Origin: Mesaphorura yosii | Lineage: Eukaryota; Arthropoda; Collembola; Poduromorpha; Tullbergiidae | Reading direction: 5' to 3' | NCBI GenBank assembly: GCA_009869945.1 | Contig: WIXG01000521.1 | Location: 1-43,522, forward strand | DNA: 43,522 nucleotides | Shown here: piece by piece, positions 1-11,726 of the stretch | Numbering within the stretch: position 1 is the stretch's first letter | Layout: every line of letters begins with the position of its first letter | Position numbers and translations under genes: made by a program | The notes under the pieces: model-generated | The model's input: the letters and a program-made list of their open reading frames with translations, nothing else | What the model was told of the DNA's origin: nothing | Database searches by the model: none

Positions 1-156
1 GTTGAGAGGAGCTTTTCACAGCTTAAAAGACTTTTGACTTCGGCCAGGACAAGTTTTACCAATGAAAATTTGGAAACTCATTTGAAAATTTTATATAACC
101 GGAACTCTCGTAAAGAAAGTAACGACTCTGATGCTGACGACGAGGAGGACGAATAA
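1..156 (+). mobile_element. hAT-family transposase, C-terminal fragment
   Basis: The window opens inside a reading frame (frame 1) that runs 51 codons to a TAA at 154-156. It begins VERSFSQLKRLLTSARTSF, which is the hAT C-terminal dimerisation motif (ERxFSxxKxxxxxxRxxxxxxxL), and ends in an acidic tail rich in Asp and Glu. In the family this domain mediates oligomerisation of the DDE transposase. Everything upstream, including the catalytic core and zinc finger, lies outside the window, so activity cannot be judged. The frame is intact over the visible part. A truncated relic or a domesticated hAT-derived gene would look the same here. Confidence 0.85.
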
Positions 157-835
157 TGTATTGGCATTCGTATTTTGTTCAAATAAGTATTTATCTATAT
201 TTGCGAAAATTCCTTTTTTAAAAAGCACTAAAAGCATTATCTGGAAAAAAATAAAGCACTATTTAAAAAAATATACAGCACTTTTTGCTTCACCTTGATA
301 ATGAGCAGTGATCGCTTAAATGGTCCATTGCAAATAGCACTCCTTTGACCTTCCTGCTGCCGTTGCCGATGGCGGGCTTGTGCTTCGATTTCAATGGAAC
401 ATAAAATTTCGTTTATTGAACATGTGCCACGTACCGAAGAAAGTGCGCACAAGCCACCGGCCACCGGCTCGTAAACATCGAAGCCAAGCCATTCTTCTCT
501 TCCAGGAAACCTTTGTATGCAATTTCTGATTTTATTGTTGTCGCAAAGAGTCAAGACGTTGTGAGTAGGTGGACGTGCACTAATGCGAAAAATATTCAAC
601 ATGAGGCTCGATTTTAGATGATTTTTGTCTCAAAATGAAACCAAACAGCTTCGCCTGTCAGACTCAACCACATGATTGTTATTTCCAATTACGCGGAAGG
701 AATTCGAAAAACTAGCACATAGAAATATCAGCAACAGCTTTTAAATTTATTCAAGGTAATTTTCAGAGCCGAATTTTCGAAATTGTCTGATGTATTTGCC
801 TATTCTGGTTAGGATTCTGGCCGTGCCTGCAATTC
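157..835. other. hAT 3' flank and CD36-gene 3' region
   Basis: This stretch joins the transposase stop to the last exon of the minus-strand CD36 gene. The first part is very AT-rich and carries three AGCACT hexamers (224-229, 255-260, 277-282), which could be subterminal repeats of the transposon. I could not identify a clear terminal inverted repeat or target-site duplication. A 121-codon minus-strand frame at 237-602 has no recognisable domain and is treated as chance. The part near 746 holds the likely poly(A) signal of the CD36 gene. Confidence 0.5.
746..751 (-). terminator. Poly(A) signal of the CD36-family gene
   Basis: TTTATT on the plus strand reads AATAAA on the minus strand, about 85 nt downstream of the CD36 stop codon. 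It is the canonical hexamer at a suitable distance. No transcript evidence is available. Confidence 0.5.
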
Positions 836-2956
836 TCAAGCAGTTGTCGTGGCCGTCGCCACGGAAGACGTGGATGTGGACGGACGCTTGGATTTCAAGT
901 TGCGAAAAATTATGGACGGGTCTCTTCGTTTCCTCATCCTGATTTTATAGTAAGCAATGGCTGGAAAGATGATTCCTCCCGTGAACAGAAGAAGGTACTT
1001 TCCAATTGCCCAACTGGTTAGCATCAGCACAAGTCCTTTGACCAGAACCTTGTTAATTCCTGTCAGAGTCCCGCCCTTTAAAGCAGAGATAGCGGTGTCA
1101 CAAACTTCATGTCATAGTTTTCTGATTGGTTCTGCGTGTGAATACCTCTTCAACCCATAAAATCGGCAAATACAAATTTGGAACGGCTGCAAACGTCGGC
1201 ATCGCTTCCCATCTTTTAATCTGCAGACTGAACTGAATTCTGTGCCTCGCTTCCAACGCCAACCCAAGCAACTTGTTTAGGAAAAGGAAAGTAAAGATGG
1301 ATTAGTTCTAAACGACTGAATATTCTCAAGATGCCAGATTTCATGACTTACAGGGAAAAGGTCCATGTAGCCCCAATGCTCATCAACATTTGGATTTAGA
1401 CCCACCACTTTATTTCGCACTTGCTCTTCCACGAACAGGAAATGTGGCTGCGAAGCGTAGATCGGAGCACCCGCCATGCAGAGCTCCAAATTGAGGAGCC
1501 CGTCCACGTCGCAGTCTGTAAAGTTCTTCCAAGGGCAGAAGCACCAATTGTCCGGATTCGTCTTTGGCGCCTGGTACATTGACTCCGGCTGTCTGAATCG
1601 CATTCCGATGATTCCGTCGTGCTGAACAATTTGCGTGAGTTCGAATGGGATCGACCGGCACATATCTGCATTGAGATTTATGCAGACTATTAATTCATTG
1701 CGGCTCATAATCACAATCAAATGCAAGATTTTTAACCTGGGACCAGAACGTAAAGTCGTTTCTTGGGCTCGAACTGCATGAAGGGCGGAAATATTATGCC
1801 ATCAGTCCCATTTATCGTGTTGCAGTATTCTCCACGCCACGTGGTCATCTTCTTCTCGTGATTGTACTTAACAATGCGGCCGAAATCTGCAGCCGAGTAT
1901 TTTCCTGTGATGACTTCGAACCACCCCTCATCCGAACCATTTTTCTTTAGAATACAAGCATTTGTATTTCATCCTTGCGAAGAGCATTCATTATGCATTT
2001 GAGGTGACTTGACTTGACTTACTCCAGCGAGCATTCCCATCTTGCCGTCCTTCACTTGGGACGGCAGTTGAACGCCATCGCCCATCGCCGCCACGGCGGG
2101 GTTGTTCAGAAAGTCCACGTATGTTTGCACCGAGAATCCCCAGAGGATATCGTGTACGGTTTCATTTCTGAACAAACTCTCGCCCTTCTCCGACAGCATT
2201 TCGTCCATGGTCAGCAGCAAGTAGTCGACGTCCGTCACGCGGTGAGCGAGCTTTGCGGCCGCCTTCGACACGTACAAGTAAAGTAAAGTTGTTTATGACT
2301 TCAAGAAGGTCAGCCGGCGGACCTTGCGGCGGTAAGGTTTTGGCGTACTGGACACGGGACGACAGCGGCACGGCACTTACCACAAAAGGGATGTTGATCA
2401 TGGTGATGACATCATTTTCGGTTCCGTTTGACAAGTCTGGCTCGAAAAAGTAGTCCCTGTAGGGTCTGTACTGAACGGTGTCACTGATTTCGTCAATTGT
2501 AATGTCGTCCTTGTACAGTCGTTCTCTGTTCATGGGACATGTCAATTAAATCATGCCCATGCTCTTTAGTATCAAACTCGTCGCATCCATCTTACCTGTA
2601 CACGTACGGCCCGACTTCTTGTAGGACTGGCTTGGCCCCTTTCGCGAAGGCGTGCGGGTTTGTGATGTTGAAGAAGCGGACCTTCATGTACACGGGGATA
2701 GGAATGTTTTTCCACTGCCTCCACGTGTCAGAGTCGTAAACAAGGCGGGTTTGCTGAAAGACCCGAACTCGAGTTTTGGTGGCACGTTGTAAACAAAATT
2801 GAGTGAACTGTGCCGCGGCCCAGTGCTTACCGACTTGATGACGAAGGTCAGCATGGCGTTGAAGGCCCCGAGCCAGAGAAACAACGTGCCGACAACCGTC
2901 AGGACTCCAAGAATGATCAGCACCTTCGGCGTTCCCTGAAACGATTTCTTTTCCAT
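836..2956 (-). CDS. CD36/SCARB family scavenger receptor
   Basis: Class B scavenger receptors are double-pass membrane glycoproteins that bind lipids, lipoproteins, carotenoids or pheromones. Coding exons in transcript order are 2831-2956, 2596-2753, 2381-2525, 2023-2262, 1737-1944, 1352-1665, 1146-1271 and 836-1048. All junction phases agree, giving 509 aa, normal for the family. An N-terminal membrane anchor (about residues 11-31) follows MEKKSFQG. Family hallmarks follow: IPIPVYMKVRFFNITNP, EVGPYVYRERL, VHDILWGF, a Cys-rich ectodomain with GAPIYASQPHF, NPNVDEHWGYMDLFP, and PNLYLPILWVEE before the C-terminal anchor and a basic tail (KIRMRKRRDP). The 118-nt intron 2263-2380 is needed to keep frame; its removal leaves 28 residues between PFV and SLF, the same spacing as in SCARB1. 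The acceptor of the last exon (1048) is weak. I cannot tell the subtype (emp, ninaD, SNMP or other). Confidence 0.92.
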
Positions 2957-4605
2957 ACTGAAATGCTCAAAAGATGTTGCAAACAACGATTCAGTCACAA
3001 CCAGTAACTTGTCTGGTCTTGATTGATAGACTGAAACTGAGGAACTTTTAGCAACATTTTGAAAACAGGATCATGTCAACGAAATCACGAAGAGTGCCCT
3101 TTGTATTTAACTATGAGCACATAAACCATTCATTATGCTGGTGGACAAGGCGACATTTAATTAAAAGCTGGGAATTTTAATGGAATATTGGAATGCCATG
3201 TAAATCGACTCATATTCCTCCTTTTCCATGAGACCATGGGCATTCTGAGCTGAGGAACAATGCAAATGCAAACACATATTATGAAAACGGAAGTTATTAA
3301 AAGGAGACCATCCCCATGAAATAGTGCGAATGTGGAATCAAATCGGAACATTTGGCAGTCAGTCAAGCGTCAAAATACGTCGCAATAAAAAGGCGTAATT
3401 TATTGAGCCCAAAATTAACAGTTGGAAAAGACCGATCGTAAGTATTTAATTTGATCAGCGATGGACAGTTTGCAAGTAAGCCAATGCAAACGGCGATAAC
3501 GAAAAGTATTAAACAAAACAGTAATAGAATGAAGACGTACTTAAAGTCTGGCTTAAGTACTTTCTGCTTCTGCCTACGGACACTTTCCTGAAGGCCAGGT
3601 ATAAATTTACAAAAGTGTACAAAATTCCTCAGTCGATCAGTCGTTTAGAAAAGATAATTATGACATCGGTTTCGTACAGATAATGGCCTATTATATCCAA
3701 CAACAATGCCACAACGTTTGAAAGGATAAGACTACTCTTTGTACTATGTTATGTTATGACAGTATCAAAATAGAAGTTGTTCAATCTAGTATATAAAATA
3801 CGTATTCGGAGTCGCGTGCGCGTGTGAGGCATGACAGCTCAGGGCGGATGATTATGTCACCAACCGTTTTACATTACACATAAGCTGTATCTACAGTAAA
3901 CTACAGTTTTTGACTTCGACACAGTTTTGGCAAGACAATCGAGAACATTTTCCTACGACTGCAGCCTGCATCTCTCTACAGTAATGACGCAAGAATGTCA
4001 ACACGACCATAAGCTTGGTCGCGCTTCGATGCAGGATAGGCGAAAGTTGGCATGGCATTCGTATCCTGGCGTACGACCCTAATTGTCTTAATTACGTTCC
4101 ATGAACTCTTGTAAAAGTCAAGGGAATTGGAATCATCACAACTCATCCCTCTGAGAAGATAAAATGGCACACGCCACACATGTATTCTAAGCTCTACAAT
4201 ATTGAGATCCAAATTCTTTACAATATTTACAGGTAACCTAAGCTTTTTTAAGCTAATTAAATCAAAGACGTACTAAACGTTTCTTACAGAATACTATCGG
4301 CAAATTCACTTTAAAAAATTACCACGTGTGTAAATGTCGCTTTAGTAAATCTCAGGACATTTATATTCATAAATTAATTATTCGTGACCACATACATTTT
4401 ATAATTACAGATAATGGCATTTGTTGACAAGATAATTAATTAGGCACTAATTTCAGTAGTAACTTACGTACAAAGTCTTTTGTGTGAATATTTAAAATTA
4501 TTTGTAGTAAGTATCTTTTGTGTTTGTAGAGTAAGGAATAAATATTTTAGGTAACAAATAGGTTGGATGTGTTGAGAATTTTTAAAGAATCACTTGACTG
4601 CTCGA
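2957..4605. other. Intergenic region between CD36 and TMEM121-like genes
   Basis: Both neighbours are on the minus strand, so this holds the CD36 promoter and 5' UTR near 3 kb and the 3' UTR of the TMEM121-like gene near 4.5 kb. A 3' splice-site-like TTTCAG directly precedes the CD36 start codon on the minus strand, which suggests an upstream noncoding exon. A plus-strand TATAAAA near 3790 has no gene downstream. I see no other supportable coding sequence. Confidence 0.4.
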
Positions 4606-5886
4606 TTAAAGATGACTGCTTCCTTCGTCTTCGATGGAAACTTTCGATTTTGCTGAAGTACTTTGAAAGGTCGCCAACGCGCCCGAGGACTCCTCGTCAA
4701 TCGTATCCATTCTGACACTTCGTCCGTGTCCATTTCCATTTGAGCGTGCGTGACCGTTCCCTTGTAAAGCTTGAGCTTGTTCGGATCCACTGGCAGCCTT
4801 GGCATTCAGGGTAACCATGCGGGCATGTTTTCTCTTGCAGTAAAGTTGAATGTTCTTAATATCCGGATAAATATCACGAAGAAACGTTAAGATGGCGTAA
4901 ACATTCTTGACGAAGAACAGAGATGTGTCCATTGAGAACATTTTCCAGAGGTAAATACGAATACCAAAGTAAGTACAGTCGATGAGTAGCAAATGAGTAA
5001 GCTTGTAAATGGTTTCTAGCGGCATAGGATACGTTCTGCCAAAGTTGGACGCGGTGAGTTTGTAGAAGGTCACGGCCGGAAGCATCAAGTTGATGGACGA
5101 CAGAACGATAATCATATTTTCGAATCTGTAAGTGTACACCAAGTGTGATTCACTTCCAATCAGGAGTGTCAGGAAGCTAACCTGGAAAACGAAAATAGAT
5201 CACACTGAAGATCAGAATGTACATAATTCTTGGCTCAACAGAATCATTGGCATTGAACTTACGGTATCCAAAACCTCGAGGGCCATTCCGAAGGAGACAT
5301 ACTTGATGAAAGCAGCACGGACTTGATCACGTTGAGAATTGTGGTGAGCTTCGACCAACAATGTCAGAATGAAGGCCGACAGTCCAACAGCGACCTTGAG
5401 CATTTGTGGCCCAAAGAAGTCGTCGGTTTTCAGCAATTGTGGAATATCAGACTTGAAGAGTATCGTGAGCTTCGAGACGAGAATCACACTGTATAGGACC
5501 CAAGTGACGTAGCCCATTGGAATTTGGCTGATGGTCGGCATCCACGGGCAGGGTCCTCCTCCGCTCAGAGAAGAATCGCCGCTGTGGTTGCTTCTGTTCC
5601 CTGCTCTGGAGTTGGCGCGGGAATTTGACGTGAAACTGGCCGAGTACGAGAGGCTGGCGTGCTTCTCTCGGCGTCGGAGCTTTGCATGTTTTTGATACGC
5701 CAGGAAGAGCGTGACTGAGAACACAAAGAGGCAGAAGAAGTCGAGAAGGAACCACAGATATTGAAGAGATGAGCTTCGGAAGTGACTGATGAGAAAGAAG
5801 TTCAGGACCACACTTTGGAAAAGAAAGACAAACACCAGAAGGATGCCGTCAATGAAATGATAGGCCAGTTCCCTTGAGCACGGCAT
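4606..5886 (-). CDS. TMEM121: TMEM121-like multi-pass membrane protein
   Basis: Two coding exons, 5263-5886 and 4606-5181, joined in phase 0 (donor GTAAGT, acceptor TTTCCAG), encode 399 aa. The chosen ATG (5886) lies 10 nt after a good acceptor (ATATGCAG), so a noncoding exon probably precedes it. Several hydrophobic helices are visible, including LLVFVFLFQSVVLNFFLI and YLWFLLDFFCLFVFSVTLFL. Segments line up with vertebrate TMEM121: GYVTWVLYSVILVSKLTILF, FGMALEVLDT, and SLFFVKNVYAILTFL (compare VSAIFVGKNVVALATKA). A Ser/Asn-rich loop of about 40 residues after the second helix and a polar C-terminal tail with a SVRMDTIDEESS segment extend it beyond the human length of 319. The family has no firmly established biochemical role. 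The assignment rests on remembered motif order, not on a search. Confidence 0.65.
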
Positions 5887-8262
5887 TGCGACAGTTCTGC
5901 ATATAATAAAATAAGTTGAAATAAGACACAAAAACATACGTGTGTACGTGCTACGTTGCTGCTCTAACCTCCGAGGATTGGGACTTACCTTCCGAGTTAA
6001 TCAGTCAAACTTTCTTTCATGGCAAGGATCAGTTCGATGTCAGCGTAGCGCAGAGTTGAGCTTTAGACGCTTTCAGGCTTCCTGGAAAACCAGAGGTTAA
6101 AGAAAGGTTAATATCAACAAAAGCGTTCGAGGATTTGACACGTTTTCCTCTTTTCTGGGAATTTATCAACCACAAAGCGGAATTGTAGATAAGCATAGAC
6201 AAAAGAACGAAAGAATTCAACTTTTTAGTTTAATCCGTGTTCTGACCTTTCAACAATTTAAAATTTAGAATCCAATTATCAGCGGTCAGCTAACGCTCAA
6301 CGCTGAGGCTGAGAATTCGAAGCATTTGAAGAGTCCCGTCCTCAATAGCGTTACTTACTCTACACTGCCCACGCTTCCTGGTTGTGGCTGTGAGTTTGCG
6401 AATTCGCACTTCCTCTTCAGGTTGACAATGCAATTAGTAAGGGCGAACTAACAAACAACTACGCGCCAATCGTCAATGAAAGTGGAGCCTGTCAATGAAC
6501 AAAACTCAAACAAAATACTGCCATACGCTTCAAGTTTGCCAGACTTCATGACTAGTGACAGTGATCCGGGCTCGTGCTGGACTAACTGATCAATCATCAC
6601 AGCATTTGTTTGGGCAGTTTAATCACGTCCCCGTGAAGTGTACTCGAAAATCGAAAGGTTTGGCTATATCGAAATAGGAATATGAATATTTGTCAATCAA
6701 TTCTCTAATGCGTGACCATCATGCTTTGATTAAATTGAGAGTGGCCAAACACTGAAAACAAAAAGCGTGGAGATAAACAACAGAATTATTACTGAAACCG
6801 ATAAGATCAAGCCAAGCTCGGATGCTCGGCTTGGTATACGCAACTTTCCGCATTGCACTTGGCCTGGCTATAGTTGAATTGAACAGGTTAACGTTAATTA
6901 GTTGCTTCTTCCAATTTCATTTGTTTGCTATAATGCTCTTAACAAGATTTTAATCCAATTCACAGGATCTGAGTTGGAAACAGCAAGTAGCATAAATTTG
7001 TTTTTCCAATCCAAATCAGTACCCTCAGTGCCGTTTTGGCTTGCGTCAGTCATTGCAATTTGTAATGCGATCTTTATTGCTTGAAGCTTGAATTATTGGC
7101 AAGAACAACTTGACTTTGCCACTTGTTTCTTTTGCTGATCTCAGATTGTTGAATGGTTTTACGGTTTTTGGCTTTCACACTCTTTTACGTTAAGCGACAA
7201 AGAGAACGATGATAAAACGTCCAAGTTCTGCGAAAATGAAATGAATTCACTAGCGTAAGAACTGCGACAGGATGCAAGATCTGACTGAATGCTGAAGTTT
7301 GAAGTAAGAGTCCATAAAATACGATTTGCATACTGCATAAAAAGGATTTCCGTGGAAGTGCCAAGTGGAAAATGAACTTTGGGCACACATGCACGTGGAA
7401 CTTGAAATTATCAAGAATTCAAGAACATCGGGACGAGACGTTGACGGAATAACTTTAGTTCTTTCGTTAGAAAACTGAGAACGGCAATTTTAAATAAATC
7501 TGATCGACAAGGCATAGCACGGCGTGAACGAAGTGAATTATTTTGCAATGAGTAATGAAATGATCTCATGATCGACTGCACCATCCACAGAAAAATGCAA
7601 AAGGCATGTTGAAGATACCGAAAAGGAACGGATACGACAGGGAAGGGTTTATCAAACTACTGAAAGGTCAATTTGGAAGTAAAGATGTCAAACCAGCGTG
7701 TCGGTTTCTGAGTCACGGGGCAAATGTCTCAGTCTCAGCCAGCTTGTCAGTCGACGACTCGGCTCGGATTACATTCTGACGTAATCACGGTCACAACACA
7801 ATAAAGCATTAAGCAAAACAGAGCTCAATATGCGGCAACGGCAACTCGCAACCTCAGCAGAATACAAAACCCAAAGACAAAGACCAAATCAGTGCCGATG
7901 ACACATGACAAAAGATGAAAGAGTTAAGAATAACAAAGTCATTACTCTGACTTGGGAGAAAAGGAAGCGTGTGACGCCTGGTAAAGTTTGATTTATGAAC
8001 CCAGGCGACATCGACGTCTAATTTTTGTTTAGTAAGCAGAAACCAAGCGAATAAGAACAGCGACTCAGCGTGCTTTTGTTCGTACTCGTAATCGTCATTC
8101 CGTCATGTTAAGTAAATAAATTTAATACAAAATACAAAAGCCAAGTTGTTAACAGCCTTCAACTTGGACTGGATACAATTTAAAGGCAACAATTCCAGTA
8201 TCCAGCAAGCAGGCAAAGTTTGAAAACAATCTTAATTCCTGATTTGAGTCAAGTCAGAGTAG

Positions 8263-8499
8263 CAAAGCAACATTTTGCAACTTCAGCTTCAAGTTCAACC
8301 AATTCTTGGGCAAAACCTTGACGGAGAGCTCGATACTCTATACGTGAATAAAAATATGGATTATGTCATCACGCCGTTTTCTGCATACGCATGCCACATT
8401 AGCCACGACATTAATGGAGACGCCAGACTCGAATTCGCCATTCACAGCCTTAGCCTCAATCCCTCAACACACAAAATATACATCACACTGAATAGCTAA
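8263..8499 (+). other. Cryptic coding-like exon candidate
   Basis: An open frame ends in TAG C TAA-type context at 8497-8499 and starts just after an AG dinucleotide at 8261-8262. It has purine-first codons typical of coding DNA and ends with MDYVITPFSAYACHISHDI, INGDARLEFAIHSLSL and a short polar tail. An internal ATG lies near 8356. I do not recognise the protein, and no partner exon is evident, so it may be a terminal exon, a relic or chance. Confidence 0.2.
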
Positions 8500-9093
8500 A
8501 CAGTTTATGCAAATCTCGGTCGGACATGGACGATGGACATGAACTCTACTTACTCGAAACGCAACACCGCCACAGCCATCACCATTTGCACTTTTGTTTG
8601 TTGTGATAATGTATTATTGCGAATGTGTTAATAAGCTAAGCAAGTAATGAAATGAATCCCAGTCTCAACCTCAAGCCAAACCAAGCCATAAGCCATTTCT
8701 CACTTGCTTTGTTATGGAATTGACATAATCGTGACGTGACTCGTGGGATTAGTCTGCATTTTTCCTTCATGGTTAAATTATGATTACGGCACAGGTACCT
8801 GAAGACTCTCAGATGTTGACGATGTGAATCGGTAATGGTTAATCTATAATTACTGCAATACTGTAATTGCGATCTCCGGTAAAGAATTGGCACGGGTCGT
8901 ACCAACGCTGTCTTAAGACGCATATCGCATATCCTGAAAGCATCCGTGTTTATCATACGTTTCCTACAAATGTGTGGTTTGACCTTGATGATTGATTGAT
9001 GTGTTAAAAGATCTGTGGCAGAATAACAGACGCCGACGAATACAGCGGTTCACATAACCTTCCGCAATAAACAACAACAGCAGCGTACAGGAA

Positions 9094-9321
9094 GTGGCAA
9101 ACATGGCCAACGGCTCAGGCTCTTTCCATTCAACAGGCAGTCAGGGAGGCAGAAACCGGAATCCTGGAACCGGAACCAGGACTAAATTACCCGACTACCC
9201 GCTACGCTGCTTCTCCTTCCCAATGTCAGTTCTTTGTAATATTAAGCAGGTATTCTTTCATCCCTTCCAGGACAAGGAAGTGAAAACGCTGCATCATGCT
9301 ACTCATTTCCAAACTCGGTAA
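9094..9321 (+). CDS. Possible small protein or first exon, unrecognised
   Basis: A 75-codon frame starts at ATG 9094; a second in-frame ATG (9103) sits in a good context (GGCAAACATGGCC-like). Upstream sequence is CAACAACAGCAGC-rich, as is common in arthropod 5' leaders. The start is Gly/Ser/Arg/Asn-rich (MANGSGSFHSTGSQGGRN), followed by GTGTRTKLPDYPLRCFSFP. A donor-like CAG/GTATTC lies at about 9249-9255, so it could be a first coding exon, but no downstream exon was found. It has no recognised domain. Confidence 0.22.
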   Translation: MANMANGSGSFHSTGSQGGRNRNPGTGTRTKLPDYPLRCFSFPMSVLCNIKQVFFHPFQDKEVKTLHHATHFQTR

Positions 9322-11669
9322 CCGGGATGCCAATATGCATAACGGCCCGGCGGTGGCGGTAAGAGGACAGAGGACAAACAATTGAAATTGACTTTTTCTT
9401 GAGCGACTAATCAAACAAGCGAAGACCTCTTCCCTTAAATATATGCCTAAGCTCCACTAAGCTGACCGAGGTATAGAGAACTAAGCAGTAGAGAAGGCAA
9501 TTAATTTTTCTTACCTTATTCTTCTCCAGTAGTATTTATTTGACAGTACTGGCACACATTTGTGGGTAAGTTGTTGTAGCACAGACAATTTGTTGGATCC
9601 AAATCACAAACACAGTTCGAACTCGCTGATTTCGCAGTTAATCCCAGCAGAAGACTGGGGCAGGAGTATTGGCAGCTTAATCAGTTAACTAAAGAAAGGA
9701 AAACGAAGACTGATGAATGTTTGTTGTCGGAGCGGAGAACACAGTTACTAAAACTGCGTGCGTGTGTCGCTTACATCTTTCCGAGACGAGATGTTGAGTG
9801 CTCAACGCAATTTGAAAGACTGAGGCTGAGGCGAGCTCGGAGCACACAAACACGAGCGGAGTGATTGCAACGATCACCACAACAACAAATTCATTGGCAG
9901 AAGCATGAGAACACTGAACAGAAGACCTTTTGCGTTTCGTTTCGAGATTGTGTAAAAGTGCAAGTGTACTTTTCCTTGCACGAGGCCGACTACACTGATT
10001 TTGCTGATGACAGATGAAAGATGTGATCTACTGCGATCATTTGCGATCCGATGCGGACACGAGGACTGGTGCCGTGGTGAAAAATTGGCAAAAGCGTATA
10101 TTTATGCAGAAAATAATGGTTTAAGATTACTGTTCCTCGTTTTAACAACACTAGAATCCCAACTTTTCATGGTCCAATAATAAAAACATGCGGATCCTTG
10201 AGACTCTTCGCGTGTCGCAGTGGCAGACGAAACAACGTGACGAAACGTGTGGCCTGTTTAGTTTTCGCTTCCCCCAAATCCGGCTTCTCCTGCGTCTTCT
10301 TGAACATACAATAGCAATTATGCAATTGACAATTATCTGCTCATTTGCATGCATTTGCTGTTCACCACAGTACTTGATACTTCGTCGGCAGTACTTATGT
10401 AATTATCTGGTTCGAGTCTGCAAAACTAATTAAATGGCAATCAGTCGAGCCAGCAAATCCGGAGTTCATCATGCCCATGCATTCATCTTCATTCATTCAT
10501 TGCATTGCGTTGGAGGAAGTGGAATCAGTTCATTCAATCGTGTATATGGTGCGTGTGTGGATTTCGTCAACAGAAATTGTCCAGCAACCGGACTCGCCGC
10601 AGTTGCAGATAAGAATTTCGCTGGAATTTACTCTCACTGCCTGCTGTTTGCGTTTGTGGATAAATGCAAAAATCGAGCGAAGTGAGGGATAAATCGATAG
10701 GGTGAATGAGATGACGCGACTTTGAAGTGCAGTGCAAGCGAAAGATTCCCTGTTGCATTGTTGCGGACCAGAAAGGATTGAATAACGCTTTTACATTTAG
10801 CGTAGTTTATTTTTAGCGCACGCTCACACTGTCTAATGGTTGAGGCTACCTTGCCACGGGCTTCGATCGTCATCGTCATTCATCCTCGTCTTCAATTCTT
10901 CAAGTTTCTCTGACTTGAGCATTGTATTGCATTGTATTGTTGTGAAGGGATGATTGGAAATTGCTTTGCATTGCACAACAAATTGCCTTTTTCATTTTTC
11001 TATTCAGGGCTCTTGATGCCGAGTCGAGCTAATTAAGCAATTTTTTTGTACGACTACTAACAAGTAAAAAGATTGGCATCCTCAAGTCTCAAGACTCAAG
11101 CAGAGGTGTATTCAATTCAAGGTTGTAATTTATAAGTACGATTTTGCATCCCTGTATTTGTAATTGCAACGATCGTCGTTATCACCAATTTTAAGGGACT
11201 TGTGATTAGGATTCTGAAGATGGTGGATCCTTCAATGCTCTCGTCTCACGAGAGTCTCCGTAAAGGCAAATCCGTCTTTGTCATATTCCTTTCTAATCTC
11301 ATTCCACTCTGTTCTTCTCACATTTCATTCATGGCATTGCACGTCTGGGAATTGCTATCCCGGAATCTTGAAATTCTTGGATAGTAAATCCAAGCTTGCT
11401 GACTGGTGCAGTTCCATATTGAAATCCAAACAAGCGCTCGTGTCAGGATGAGACCAATTAAATCACAAATAGTCAAATCACCAATTACCAAAGATAAATT
11501 ATAGCCATGATTTCTAACTTGCGCTGAGTTCGCGTCGCTTTCGACAAATTCACACATTTGCAAAAAATTCACGTACCAAAATTGCATAAACTCTGCGCGC
11601 GTCTCAAAAAGCCTCAACTCATTGCATATTGCATCATCACAGCGGTGCGACGTGGCGCAGCACAGCGTG

Positions 11670-11726
11670 GCAAAGCCAAGCCAAGCTACATTGCAATTAT
11701 TGAATCATGGTTTGGTTTGGCTTAGC
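11670..11726. repeat. Imperfect inverted repeat / hairpin
   Basis: The left arm 11670-11686 pairs with 11710-11726. Over 17 positions there are 14 Watson-Crick pairs, two G-U pairs if transcribed from the plus strand, and one mismatch, around a loop of roughly 22 nt. The arms are built on the repeated word CCAAG/TTTGG. Whether it is transcribed is unknown. Confidence 0.45.

Noticed and set aside
237..602. 121-codon minus-strand frame beside the hAT fragment.
   Set aside because: It has a true ATG but no recognisable domain, and its C-terminus is translated AT-rich transposon flank.
2250..2390. Apparent frameshift or pseudogene signal in the CD36 gene.
   Set aside because: A 118-nt GT-AG intron (2263-2380) explains the frame change, keeps phase 0, and gives the same 28-residue spacing as SCARB1.
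3789..3798. TATAAAA box on the plus strand.
   Set aside because: No gene lies downstream on this strand; it sits between two minus-strand genes and is probably chance in AT-rich DNA.
9226..9270. Mini-intron GTATTC...TTCCAG inside the 9094 frame.
   Set aside because: It would be only about 21 nt, too short for spliceosomal removal.
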